Part shown: piece by piece, positions 34,738 through 42,967 of the stretch | How positions within the stretch are numbered: the stretch's first letter is position 1 | How the letters are laid out: each line of letters starts with the position of its first letter | Source: Pirellulales bacterium | GTDB taxonomy: Bacteria; Planctomycetota; Planctomycetia; Pirellulales; DATAWG01 | Direction of reading: 5' to 3' | NCBI GenBank assembly: GCA_036267355.1 | Contig: DATAWG010000099.1 | Coordinates: 1-64,000 of the forward strand | DNA: 64,000 nt | Made by a program: the position numbers and the translations under genes | The notes under the pieces: generated by a model | What the model was told of the DNA's origin: nothing | The model's database searches: none | What the model saw: only the letters and a program-made list of their open reading frames with translations

Positions 34738-36006
34738 ATGTCTCAAAAGCGATCGATCTTTGCAACATCTTTAGTAGCGGCGGCGATTGCGGCATTTGGC
34801 TTCGCGCAGCCGGTGATCGGCGCGGGCAACGGTCAAAGCGGCGGCGGTCAAAGCGGCGGCGGATTCAGCGGAGGTGGAGCTGGAATCGGCGGTGGACATG
34901 CGGGATTCAGCGGCGGTGGATTCAGCGGTGGATTTAGCGGCGGCCATTATTCGGGCGGATTTAGCGCGGGCGGCAGCCGATCGTCGTTCAGCGGCGGCGG
35001 CCATGTCAGTAGCTCATCTCCGACGTTCGCCCCAAACACCAGCGGCCATTTCTCGCCGAACACCTCCGGCGGTTTTGCAAATTCCTCGACGCACGCAAGC
35101 GTTATTAACAATTCCGCGCAGCAGAGCTACCACCACTGGAACAACGGACAGTATTACGGCAATCATTGGAACTGGAACGGTTATGGCAATCACGCGATCT
35201 ATCCCTATTACTTCGCCTTTGTGCCCTTGTTCTATGGTGGCTACGGCTACTTGTATCCCTACTACAATCCGTACGGCGATCCGTATTCGTATTACGCGCT
35301 TTACGGCGACCCGGATGTTGGCCTGCCGCCCCTTCCCGCGGCCGTGAATCTTGGTCCGCCGGTCGCGGTGGCGGGAAACGGTCCAGCGAATGGCGTCCTG
35401 CCAAACCCGGCATTAAATGCAGCACCCCCAAATGCAGCGGGCGCGGCTGCCGTGGCCGACGCGGATGATGCCGATGGTTCGGCAGGCGCCGAATTCTTCG
35501 CCCAGGCCGAGGCCGCCTTCCACGACGGACGCTACCACGATGCGCTGCGCCTGGCGACCCATGCGGCAGTCGAATCGCCGCGAAATCCGAAAGCCCACGA
35601 ATTGATGTCGCTCAGTTCATTTGCGCTTGGCGACTATCGGGCTGCGGCAATCGAAGCCCACGCCGCGATCGCGCTGGGCCCGCTTGCCGACTGGGCGACC
35701 GTGTTTGCCTATTATGGCGATCAGGCCCGCTACACGACGCATTTGCGCGCGTTGGAAAAATATTCGCATGAGAATCCGAAATCGGGCGAAGCGCGCTTCC
35801 TTCGCGCTTATCACTACCTGATGACCGGACACGTCGATTCGGCGAAGGAGCAGTTGACCGAGGCATTGAAACTGACTCCGAACGACAAGCTGGCGGCCGA
35901 ACTGTTGAAGAAGTACGAAGGCGACGGCGGCGCCGCACCTGCCCTGCCTGCGCCACCCGCTCCTCCAGCCAAACCGTCCGCCGATCCCGACGGCTTCGAC
36001 TCCTAA
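34738..36006 (+). CDS. Secreted Gly/Ser- and Tyr-rich protein with C-terminal TPR-like domain
   Basis: A 422-residue exported protein. ATG 34738 (MSQKRSIFATSLVAAAIAAF) is preferred over the much longer frame, because AGGTGG is 6 bases upstream and a clear signal peptide, probably cut after VIGA, follows. Residues about 30-120 are GGGQSGGG/GFSGG-type repeats; residues 140-200 are rich in Tyr, Asn and Trp (YYGNHWNWNGYG, YLYPYYNPYGDPYSYYALYG); residues about 245-400 are helical TPR-like repeats (AEAAFHDGRYHDALRLATHA, AKEQLTEALKLTPNDKLAAE). The tail is Pro-rich. The plan suggests a surface or periplasmic protein with a disordered adhesive segment and a protein-binding module. No catalytic site is seen. 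Confidence 0.75.
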   Translation: MSQKRSIFATSLVAAAIAAFGFAQPVIGAGNGQSGGGQSGGGFSGGGAGIGGGHAGFSGGGFSGGFSGGHYSGGFSAGGSRSSFSGGGHVSSSSPTFAPNTSGHFSPNTSGGFANSSTHASVINNSAQQSYHHWNNGQYYGNHWNWNGYGNHAIYPYYFAFVPLFYGGYGYLYPYYNPYGDPYSYYALYGDPDVGLPPLPAAVNLGPPVAVAGNGPANGVLPNPALNAAPPNAAGAAAVADADDADGSAGAEFFAQAEAAFHDGRYHDALRLATHAAVESPRNPKAHELMSLSSFALGDYRAAAIEAHAAIALGPLADWATVFAYYGDQARYTTHLRALEKYSHENPKSGEARFLRAYHYLMTGHVDSAKEQLTEALKLTPNDKLAAELLKKYEGDGGAAPALPAPPAPPAKPSADPDGFDS

Positions 36007-36053
36007 GCCGCGCAAACTAGCGCCCCGCCGCAGCAGCGCCCCGCGTGCTCCCG

Positions 36054-36118
36054 AAGCCCAGGGAAGGCCTGGAAAGCGTAGACCCCTTGTAGAATTTCTC
36101 TGGGCCTTCCCTGGGCTT
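36054..36118. terminator. Long stem-loop after the secreted TPR gene
   Basis: AAGCCCAGGGAAGGCCT (36054-36070) pairs with GGGCCTTCCCTGGGCTT (36102-36118), 16 of 17 positions, 31-base loop. It starts 48 bases after the stop codon. It lacks a T run, so it could be a Rho-linked or attenuating stem, or a repeat family member. Confidence 0.5.
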
Positions 36119-36192
36119 GTCCCGGTGTTCGCGCTCCACTGCTTAGCCGGCCAGCCGCCGGGGATTCCTCGCCGCGCCGCTCGCGCTTTTAT

Positions 36193-36222
36193 TTGACAGA
36201 CGCTTTCCCCCCGCGATAACAT
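36193..36222 (+). promoter_or_regulatory. Sigma-70-like promoter of the pilM-secretin cluster
   Basis: TTGACA (36193-36198), 18-base spacer, TAACAT (36217-36222). Transcription would begin about 36230, giving a leader of roughly 100 bases before the pilM ATG at 36334. Confidence 0.5.
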
Positions 36223-36333
36223 TGACAACTGGGGAATCGGGGGAAGTCGCCGCCGCCCCAACTTATCTGCGACCCCTTCGCGGTCCCGGAAGCTGCCAGG
36301 GCGTCATTCGAGCCGGAGCAGAGGAATTATTGC

Positions 36334-38493
36334 ATGGCTAAAAGCAATGCTGTTTGGGGGATCGACATTGGCCAATGCGCCGTGAAGGCGCTGCGCTGCG
36401 TGCCGCACGACGAGCCGGGCAAGATCGTTGCCGACGCATTCGATTTCATCGAGTATCCGAAAATCTTGAGCCAGCCCGAGGCCGATCCGGTCGAACTCGT
36501 CCGCGATGCGCTGAAGCAATTTCTTTCGCGCAATAAAGTGCGCGGCGACCGGGTGGCGATCAGCGTGCCTGGGCAGAGCGGGCTGGCGCGGTTCATCAAG
36601 CTTCCGCCGGTGGAAGCCAAAAAAATCCCCGACATCGTGCGTTACGAGGCGCGGCAGCAAATTCCCTTCGCCCTGGAAGACGTTGTTTGGGACTATCAGC
36701 AGATGGCGGGCGGCAGCGAAGAAGACGGCTTCGCGCTGGAAACCGAAGTCGGCCTGTTCGCGATGAAGCGCGACCAAGCCGCCCGGGCGTTGCGGCCGTT
36801 CAACGAAGCCGCGATCGAAGTCGATATCGTGCAGCTTACGCCGCTGGCGATCTACAACTATATCGTCTTCGATCAACTGCAAGATTTGCCGCCGGTCGAG
36901 GACTACAACGCGAAAGATCCGCCTCCTTCGATCATCGTCGTTTCGCTCGGCACCGACACGACCGACCTCGTCGTGACGAATGGCTATCGCGTTTGGCAGC
37001 GCAACATTCCGCTCGGCGGAAACCATTTCACCAAAGCGCTGACCAAAGAACTGAAGCTCACGTTCACCAAAGCCGAGCACCTGAAGCGCAACGCCCTGAA
37101 GGCCGAAGATCCGAAGGCCGTGTTCCTCGCAATGCGGCCGGTGTTCAATGATCTGGTCACCGAGGTGCAGCGCTCGATCAGCTTTTTCCAAAGTGTCGAT
37201 CGCTCGGCGAAGATCGGCCGCGTGGTCACGCTCGGCAACGCGATGAAACTGCGCGGGTTGCAAAAATATCTGGCCCAGAGCCTTGGCTACGAAGTGATCG
37301 ATCTCGACGAATATCGCGGGCTGAGCGGAGCCGCGGTGGTCGGAGCGCCGTCATTCCGAGAAAACTTGTTGTCGTTCGCCGTGTGCTACGGTCTGTGCCT
37401 GCAAGGTTTGAAGCAATCGCAGTTGCGCACCAATTTGATCCCGCGCGAAATTCTGCAGGATCGCTTGATTCGGGCCAAGAAGCCGTGGGCCGTCGGCGCA
37501 GTGGCAGCGATGCTGCTGGCTTGCAGCGTCGGATTCATGGGCTATTACCATGCGTTTCGAACGGCCGACGACAACGACAAGAGCGGCAGCGAAAGCGCAA
37601 AAAGCCTGAAATCCGCGGAAGTTACCGCGACGGAGGTCAAGAGCCGCGCGGATCGCTCGACCGCCGAATTCGCTACCGCCAAAACCAATTTCGACAAAGT
37701 CAAGGAAATGGGCGAGCGGCTGAGCGGCGTCCAGCCCCGGAAGATCATGTGGGTCGAACTGATGAAAGCCATCAGCGACGCCTTGCCGCGCGACACCTCC
37801 GAACCGCCGCCGCTCGGTGTCGCCAAGCCCGAAGACCTGCAAGCCGCGCTGACCAAGAGCCGCCGGATCGTGATCGATCGGCTCGATTGCGAGCATTTCA
37901 CGCGGCTCGAGGATTGGTTCGCCGATGTGAAGGACAAATACGAAGGGCCGGGCTCCGCGGTTGCGGCCGCGCCAATGGCAGGCCCAAACAACGCCGGTCT
38001 GCCGCCTGGCCCGCCGCCGGGCGACGCAGCCCCCCCCGCCGCCGGCCCGAGCGGCGAAGGATGGGTAATCCAGATCGTCGGACATCATTATCACAATCAA
38101 GACCCGGGCAACGAAGGGGCGGAATACATTCGCCGCACGCTGCTCCGCAACCTGATCGACAAGCCCATCCCGCTTCCCGACAAAGACGGCAAACTGATTT
38201 CGCTGCTGCCGAAAGACATGGGAATTAGCTACCCGGTTTTGGTGCGAGCCACGCGAGCCGAGCCCGAAGATGTGCCGCTTCCCGGGGCCACTCCCGGAGA
38301 TCAGCCCGGCCAGCAGCAGCAAGCCGGCGCTCAGCCGCAAACCGTGCCGGTAATGCGTTGCGACTTCACGCTCCAGTTCGTCTGGAAAGAAACGCCGATC
38401 GACAAACGCATGGAATTGCTGGAAAAACAAAAGCCCGCGTCGGAAAAGCCCCCGGCCATGGCGCTTGGCAATCCGCCCGAAGCAAAACCCTAA
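36334..38493 (+). CDS. pilM: PilM-PilN fusion-like pilus/secretion assembly protein
   Basis: A 719-residue protein. Residues 1-365 form an actin-like PilM ATPase: nucleotide-binding blocks GIDIGQCAVKALRCV (8-22), VSLGTDTTDLVV (203-214) and GGNHFTKAL (228-236), plus VPGQSGLARFIKLPPVE. Directly after it, RTNLIPREI (365-373), a basic stretch and a helix (383-404, PWAVGAVAAMLLACSVGFMG) followed by a charged coiled coil (about 412-475) match the start of PilN, which normally is a separate gene whose N terminus binds PilM. So PilM and PilN appear fused, tying the cytoplasmic ring to the inner-membrane ring. The remainder (about 480-719) is periplasmic with Pro-rich segments. AGAGGA sits 11 bases before the ATG. 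First gene of a four-gene plus-strand cluster. Confidence 0.85.
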   Translation: MAKSNAVWGIDIGQCAVKALRCVPHDEPGKIVADAFDFIEYPKILSQPEADPVELVRDALKQFLSRNKVRGDRVAISVPGQSGLARFIKLPPVEAKKIPDIVRYEARQQIPFALEDVVWDYQQMAGGSEEDGFALETEVGLFAMKRDQAARALRPFNEAAIEVDIVQLTPLAIYNYIVFDQLQDLPPVEDYNAKDPPPSIIVVSLGTDTTDLVVTNGYRVWQRNIPLGGNHFTKALTKELKLTFTKAEHLKRNALKAEDPKAVFLAMRPVFNDLVTEVQRSISFFQSVDRSAKIGRVVTLGNAMKLRGLQKYLAQSLGYEVIDLDEYRGLSGAAVVGAPSFRENLLSFAVCYGLCLQGLKQSQLRTNLIPREILQDRLIRAKKPWAVGAVAAMLLACSVGFMGYYHAFRTADDNDKSGSESAKSLKSAEVTATEVKSRADRSTAEFATAKTNFDKVKEMGERLSGVQPRKIMWVELMKAISDALPRDTSEPPPLGVAKPEDLQAALTKSRRIVIDRLDCEHFTRLEDWFADVKDKYEGPGSAVAAAPMAGPNNAGLPPGPPPGDAAPPAAGPSGEGWVIQIVGHHYHNQDPGNEGAEYIRRTLLRNLIDKPIPLPDKDGKLISLLPKDMGISYPVLVRATRAEPEDVPLPGATPGDQPGQQQQAGAQPQTVPVMRCDFTLQFVWKETPIDKRMELLEKQKPASEKPPAMALGNPPEAKP

Positions 38494-38601
38494 CACGGCT
38501 ACAGGCTACAGGCGGCAGGTCGAGGAAATGCCAGCCATCGCATTGCAAGTGTCCGTCGTTCGTCCTAACCCCTGACCCTAACCCCTCACCCTTTCGTCGC
38601 C

Positions 38602-40389
38602 ATGGACCAAGTCAAGCAATATTGGGAAATCGTCAAGCGAGAGCACTTTTGGATTTTGTGCGGCCTTTCGGTGCTCATCCCCTTGGCGGTGTTCTGGGTC
38701 GCCAGCGGCCATCTGGCCGCGGCTTATGCCACTCAGAAGTCAAAGATCAGCGGCGTCAACTCGGGCGTGCAGCCGCTGATGAGCGGCGATCATCCGAACG
38801 ATCAATGGGTGCAATACGTCAACAGCGAAACCGACCACCTGCGCACCAATGTGCTCGACGCCTGGGAAAAACTCTACAACCAGCAAAAAGCGGTGCTTGT
38901 ATGGCCCGCGGATTTGCGGCCCGACTTTATCGCTGCCTTCAGCAGGCCGGCCGCATCCGATGATCCACGCGCTCTGGAGCCGCTCTGCGAACGCTATCAG
39001 AACTACGTCAAAACCGAGCTTGCTCACATGGCCGATATCGTGGACGCCGAATGGGCGCCAACGGAAGGAGGCGGAGGCGGGGCTCATCCGGCTGGCATGC
39101 CGCGCATGAATCGAGCGCGCGGACCGAATGGTCAGGAAACGGAAGAAGCCGAAGGTCCGAAAAAAACCTACATCGTCAACTGGGACGCGGCCGACGAAGG
39201 CGATCTGGTGAAGGACTACGATTGGATCGACCCGCCCTCGCCGCTCGATGTGCGCTATGCCCAGGAAGAACTGTGGGTGCTCGAAGCGATTCTCAAAGCC
39301 ATCTCTCGCACCAACGTCGGCGCGACGGGCGATTTCGATGCCGTGATTCGTGAAATCGTGCGAACTCGCATCGGCTACGACGCCACCGACAAATTCCCAT
39401 TGGGCGAGGGCGCGGACCGCATCGACCGCCCACAAGGCGCTAGACGTGCTCCGGCACTCCCCGGCCCCATGGGTCCCCCCGGCGTGCCCGGCGGACCCGC
39501 GGGGGCGGCGTTCGAGCCAAAGCGCCCCATGCGCCACCGCTCGACCGATGAAGGCGCGCTCGGCATGGGCGGGCATCGCCGCCCGGCGTTCGGCATGCCG
39601 GGCGGTGGGCCAGGCCCGATCCCAGGACAAATCGGACCGGCTGGCCCCGCCGATCCCGACGCTTGGCTCAAAGATGGCCGCTATGTCGACGGCAATGGAA
39701 AACCCTTGCTCGGCTCCGATTGGGCCAATTCGACTTCGCCCGAATACAACCGCATGGCCTTCAAACTCGTGCTCGTGGCCGACGAACAGCGCTGGCAGCA
39801 ATTGCTGGTCGAGCTTTGCAATTCACCCTTGCCGCTGGAAGTTCGCCAGGTGCGAATCAATGCCGATGATCGCGAAGGCGGGCACGGGCCGGCTCCCGCA
39901 GGCCACAGACCCGGCAGTTCCACTGGTCTCCACAACGTGACGGTCGAGATCGACGGTGTCGCGTATCTGATGAACCGGCCGAATCTCGCCAAGCTGGGCA
40001 TCGAGGCGGCCGGCGCCGGCGCAGCGCTGAATCCGGTTCCCGCGCCGGCGGCAGCTCCCGCGGCTCCGGTTGCTCCCGCAGCCACACCGGCCAACCCAGC
40101 GGTTGCGGCGGGCCCGGCAACCGCTCCACCAGCATCGGCCGCGACCGTTGCTCCCGGCAGTGTGGTTCCGCCGGGCAGTGTGGTTCCGCCGGGCAGTGTG
40201 GCTCCGACCGCAACGCCGCCTGCTTCAGCACCGCCTGCTGCGACATTGCCCGGCACTTCGCCGGCTGCCGGGTCGGCGCCGCCCGGTCGGTCGCCAGCCG
40301 TTCCACCAACGACGCCAGCGACCGCGCCGGCAACTGCGGCTCCGGCAGGCCCGGCGGCGGGTTCGCCGGCGGCTCCTCTCAACAAATAG
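38602..40389 (+). CDS. Single-pass membrane protein in the PilO position
   Basis: A 595-residue protein. The short cytoplasmic start (MDQVKQYWEIVKREHFW) leads into one helix (about 17-38, ILCGLSVLIPLAVFWVASGH), then a helical stretch and a mainly periplasmic domain. Residues about 250-330 are Gly/Pro/Met-rich, and residues about 455-595 are an Ala/Pro/Thr-rich tail containing three tandem GSVVPP units encoded by 18-base repeats (about 40157-40205). It lies 108 bases after the PilM-N fusion and its topology (short N-terminal tail, one helix, periplasmic coil and domain) is that of PilO, but I cannot recognise sequence homology; the assignment rests on position and topology. No Shine-Dalgarno is evident. 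Confidence 0.7.
   Translation: MDQVKQYWEIVKREHFWILCGLSVLIPLAVFWVASGHLAAAYATQKSKISGVNSGVQPLMSGDHPNDQWVQYVNSETDHLRTNVLDAWEKLYNQQKAVLVWPADLRPDFIAAFSRPAASDDPRALEPLCERYQNYVKTELAHMADIVDAEWAPTEGGGGGAHPAGMPRMNRARGPNGQETEEAEGPKKTYIVNWDAADEGDLVKDYDWIDPPSPLDVRYAQEELWVLEAILKAISRTNVGATGDFDAVIREIVRTRIGYDATDKFPLGEGADRIDRPQGARRAPALPGPMGPPGVPGGPAGAAFEPKRPMRHRSTDEGALGMGGHRRPAFGMPGGGPGPIPGQIGPAGPADPDAWLKDGRYVDGNGKPLLGSDWANSTSPEYNRMAFKLVLVADEQRWQQLLVELCNSPLPLEVRQVRINADDREGGHGPAPAGHRPGSSTGLHNVTVEIDGVAYLMNRPNLAKLGIEAAGAGAALNPVPAPAAAPAAPVAPAATPANPAVAAGPATAPPASAATVAPGSVVPPGSVVPPGSVAPTATPPASAPPAATLPGTSPAAGSAPPGRSPAVPPTTPATAPATAAPAGPAAGSPAAPLNK
40157..40210 (+). repeat. In-frame 18-base tandem repeat
   Basis: GGCAGTGTGGTTCCGCCG occurs three times in a row, adding GSVVPP units to the tail of the PilO-position protein. 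Confidence 0.7.
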
Positions 40390-40522
40390 AAACGTCGAAC
40401 AGACATATCCGTTTTGCCACCGAAGAGACTTCAACGTGAATGGTTGCGATTGATCGGCTTACGAAGCGGGGACGACGGGGGCGAGAGATCGGGGGCGAAT
40501 CGAAACGAGAAGGAACAGAGGC

Positions 40523-42583
40523 ATGAAGAAGGTCAAGTTGAAACTCGACATGGATCAGTTGAAGCAGTTCGGCATCGAACACGGCGAGAAATTCGGTCTC
40601 GCGGCAGCGGTGCTGATCTTGGGCGTGTTCATCGTGAAGGCCGCTTCGCGCGAAACGCTTCCCGAGAATCTTTCGCCCGAGGCGATCAAGCGGAATAGCG
40701 CCACCGCCGACAGCAACCTCCGCCACCTCCGGGCCCCGCCGGCAGATCAGGATGTGAAGGGGAAAGATTTCGCGAGCACGGTGGTCAAAGTAAACAGCTT
40801 GCCGAAAGGATTGGCCGAGATTTCCCGTATTTCACAGCCTCCATTCGAGGATCCGATCAAGCGCAACGACCCGACGTTGTTCAAGGTCGAGGAGCTTCGC
40901 GCTACGCCATTTCGCGGCGGTCTTTGCGTCGTGTCGAACGGTGTGGCAGCCGCGCCGCCGATCCTTGGTCAGCAGTCGCCGCCTGCCCGTGTCGCACCCG
41001 CGCCGGCTAGCGGCGGCTTGATTCCAGGTCGGATCACGGGCCGCCCCGGCCGTCCGGCAGCTCGACCACCCGTTGCGACGACGCGCGATCCTCTAGCAGG
41101 AGCAGCCGCCGGCGGAGCGGAAGCAACGCAGCCGTTCCCCGCGGGCTTTACGCAACCCGGCCCGCAGGCGTCGGGCGAAGCCACGGGCGTGTATGGAATC
41201 GTGGTCACCGGCTTGGTCCCCGATCAAGCCCAGCGCGAGGAATACGAACGTCGCTTCAAGCATGCCCGGCATGCCGAAGCAGAGGCCGGCGCCGGCCGCG
41301 GCCGCAATGGACCGGCTCTCGACAGCGACACGCCGAAATATGTCTGGTGTGTGTTGGAGCGCACCGACACGACTGACGGCAAGACCATTACGCTTGATTT
41401 CGGCGACATGGACCAAATCCGGCAAGACTACAAGAATCCAGATCCCACGCTGCTCAATGCGACGAAAGAGGAAGTGAACAAGCTCCACCTCAGCAGGGCG
41501 ACGATGCTGCAATTGGATCGCGAGCAGAAAACATGGGCCGTTCAGGTGCCGGAAGTAGCGGCGCCGGAATTCGTGATGGAAAAATGGTTTACATGGCCGC
41601 TGCCCCCGGTGCTGTTGCGTGTGTGGGGCGAGGAAGCGGCACATCTGCCGCAGGTGCCGCTGGCCCCGCCCGTGGCGGCGGCCGGCCGCGGCATGGCTCC
41701 GCCGGCGGTTCAACCGGGACCCGGACAGGCCGATTTCGGTGCGGATCCGAATGCGGCCGGAGGGGGACGCGGCGCCGCGCCCGTCTCGCGGCGATATCCG
41801 CCGATCGTCGGCGGCGCCCGGGCGCGGGCGGATGCCGAGCTCCAAGCCCAAGAGGTGCCCTACAAACTGTTCCGCTTCATCGATTTGAATGTCGAGCCGG
41901 GGCATTCGTACAAGTATCGCGTGCAAATGCTGCTGCGCAATCCGAACTTTGGACTGGAACCGCAGGTGCTGCTCAAGCCGGAAACGGCAATGGTCGCCTA
42001 TAAACAGACGCCGTGGAGCGACACGTCGCCGACCGCGGCGATTCCGCAAGACACGCGGCTTTTGGGCGGCAATATCGATCGCCCGAAGCATCAGGAGCCC
42101 AAGGCGAAAATCGGCGTCTTCACGTTCGACAAGGTTCAAGCCATCGAATTGATTAAGGAATTCGAAACGGATTTGGGCGCGCTGGTGGGCACCACCGTCG
42201 CGGATCAAACCGTCAAGGGCGTGGCCGATCCGGTGCAGCGCGTGGTCCGCGATATCCAAGGCAAATTCCGCACGCCATCGGTGCTGCTCGATCTTCGCGG
42301 CAATGATGAAAAACTGCCCGGCACCGAAGGAATGACCGAACCGGCCGAGATGCTTTTGCTCGACGATGTCGATGATCCGGCGAACCCGCGGCTGATCGTC
42401 GTCAACGAGGCCAAGGACAAGCCGATCGTCGACGATTGGAAACAGACGCACATTCCGCCGGCGGCCCCCGCCGCAACTCCGGCTCCGGGTGGGGCTCCGA
42501 AGGCCGGCAACGGCTTGCTTCCGGGCGGCGGATTACTGCCCCCGAGAAACGGCCCGCAATCGGGCCGCCGCGGCAATCGCTAG
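40523..42583 (+). CDS. Single-pass membrane protein in the PilP position
   Basis: A 686-residue protein of unknown family. Residues 1-22 are cytoplasmic and Lys-rich (MKKVKLKLDMDQLKQFGIEH), residues about 24-41 form a helix (KFGLAAAVLILGVFIVKAA), and the rest is predicted periplasmic. Blocks such as SVGI-type strands are not obvious; there are Pro/Ala-rich linkers (about 155-215 and 385-450) and a region (about 455-560) with YKLFRFIDLNVEPGHSYKYR and VQMLLRNPNFGLEPQVL that looks like a beta domain. GAAGGAACAGAGGC precedes the ATG. Position between the PilO-like gene and the secretin suggests a pilotin or alignment-ring (PilP-like) role, which is inferred; no lipobox is present. Confidence 0.7.
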   Translation: MKKVKLKLDMDQLKQFGIEHGEKFGLAAAVLILGVFIVKAASRETLPENLSPEAIKRNSATADSNLRHLRAPPADQDVKGKDFASTVVKVNSLPKGLAEISRISQPPFEDPIKRNDPTLFKVEELRATPFRGGLCVVSNGVAAAPPILGQQSPPARVAPAPASGGLIPGRITGRPGRPAARPPVATTRDPLAGAAAGGAEATQPFPAGFTQPGPQASGEATGVYGIVVTGLVPDQAQREEYERRFKHARHAEAEAGAGRGRNGPALDSDTPKYVWCVLERTDTTDGKTITLDFGDMDQIRQDYKNPDPTLLNATKEEVNKLHLSRATMLQLDREQKTWAVQVPEVAAPEFVMEKWFTWPLPPVLLRVWGEEAAHLPQVPLAPPVAAAGRGMAPPAVQPGPGQADFGADPNAAGGGRGAAPVSRRYPPIVGGARARADAELQAQEVPYKLFRFIDLNVEPGHSYKYRVQMLLRNPNFGLEPQVLLKPETAMVAYKQTPWSDTSPTAAIPQDTRLLGGNIDRPKHQEPKAKIGVFTFDKVQAIELIKEFETDLGALVGTTVADQTVKGVADPVQRVVRDIQGKFRTPSVLLDLRGNDEKLPGTEGMTEPAEMLLLDDVDDPANPRLIVVNEAKDKPIVDDWKQTHIPPAAPAATPAPGGAPKAGNGLLPGGGLLPPRNGPQSGRRGNR

Positions 42584-42954
42584 CGGCGAAATGCCAGCTT
42601 GATTTCGAACGCGCGAAACCACAAGCGTGCTCCAACGAGCGGTTGGAGCAGCGAATCGCTTGCGTTTCGCGCGTCTCTTTTTTGCGTTTCTGAACGCCCG
42701 CAATCGAGAATCGCGCCAACTGCCCTTGACCGCCTTTTCGCCCGCCGGTATCTATCCCGCTCTCTTCTGCAAATCTTCGACAGAACTTCAGCCAATCTCG
42801 TCGTGTTGAGAAGTTTGGTCGAAGACGATTCCGATTCCGGAGGTTCGCACCAACCCAAGCCATCCAGCTCCCCAGGCATTGTTGCGCGGCCACGATGGCC
42901 ACGTCGCGATCCGAGCGTTCGACAGCGGGGCTGGCAGCAAGATGCTTTTCGATG
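42584..42954. other. Spacer before the secretin gene
   Basis: This 370-base gap holds the gene-end palindrome at 42607-42682 and then no supported gene. The palindrome plus T run could reduce read-through into the secretin gene, so the latter may have its own promoter in 42700-42950, though no clear boxes were found. Confidence 0.45.
42607..42682. terminator. Gene-end palindrome P1 with T run
   Basis: ACGCGCGAAACCACAAGCG and CGCTTGCGTTTCGCGCGT form the outer stem, TGCTCCAAC/GTTGGAGCA a perfect inner stem, followed by CTCTTTTTTG. It begins 24 bases after the stop of the preceding gene. One of four related palindromes in the window. Confidence 0.65.
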
Positions 42955-42967
42955 AAGGAGAATGGGG

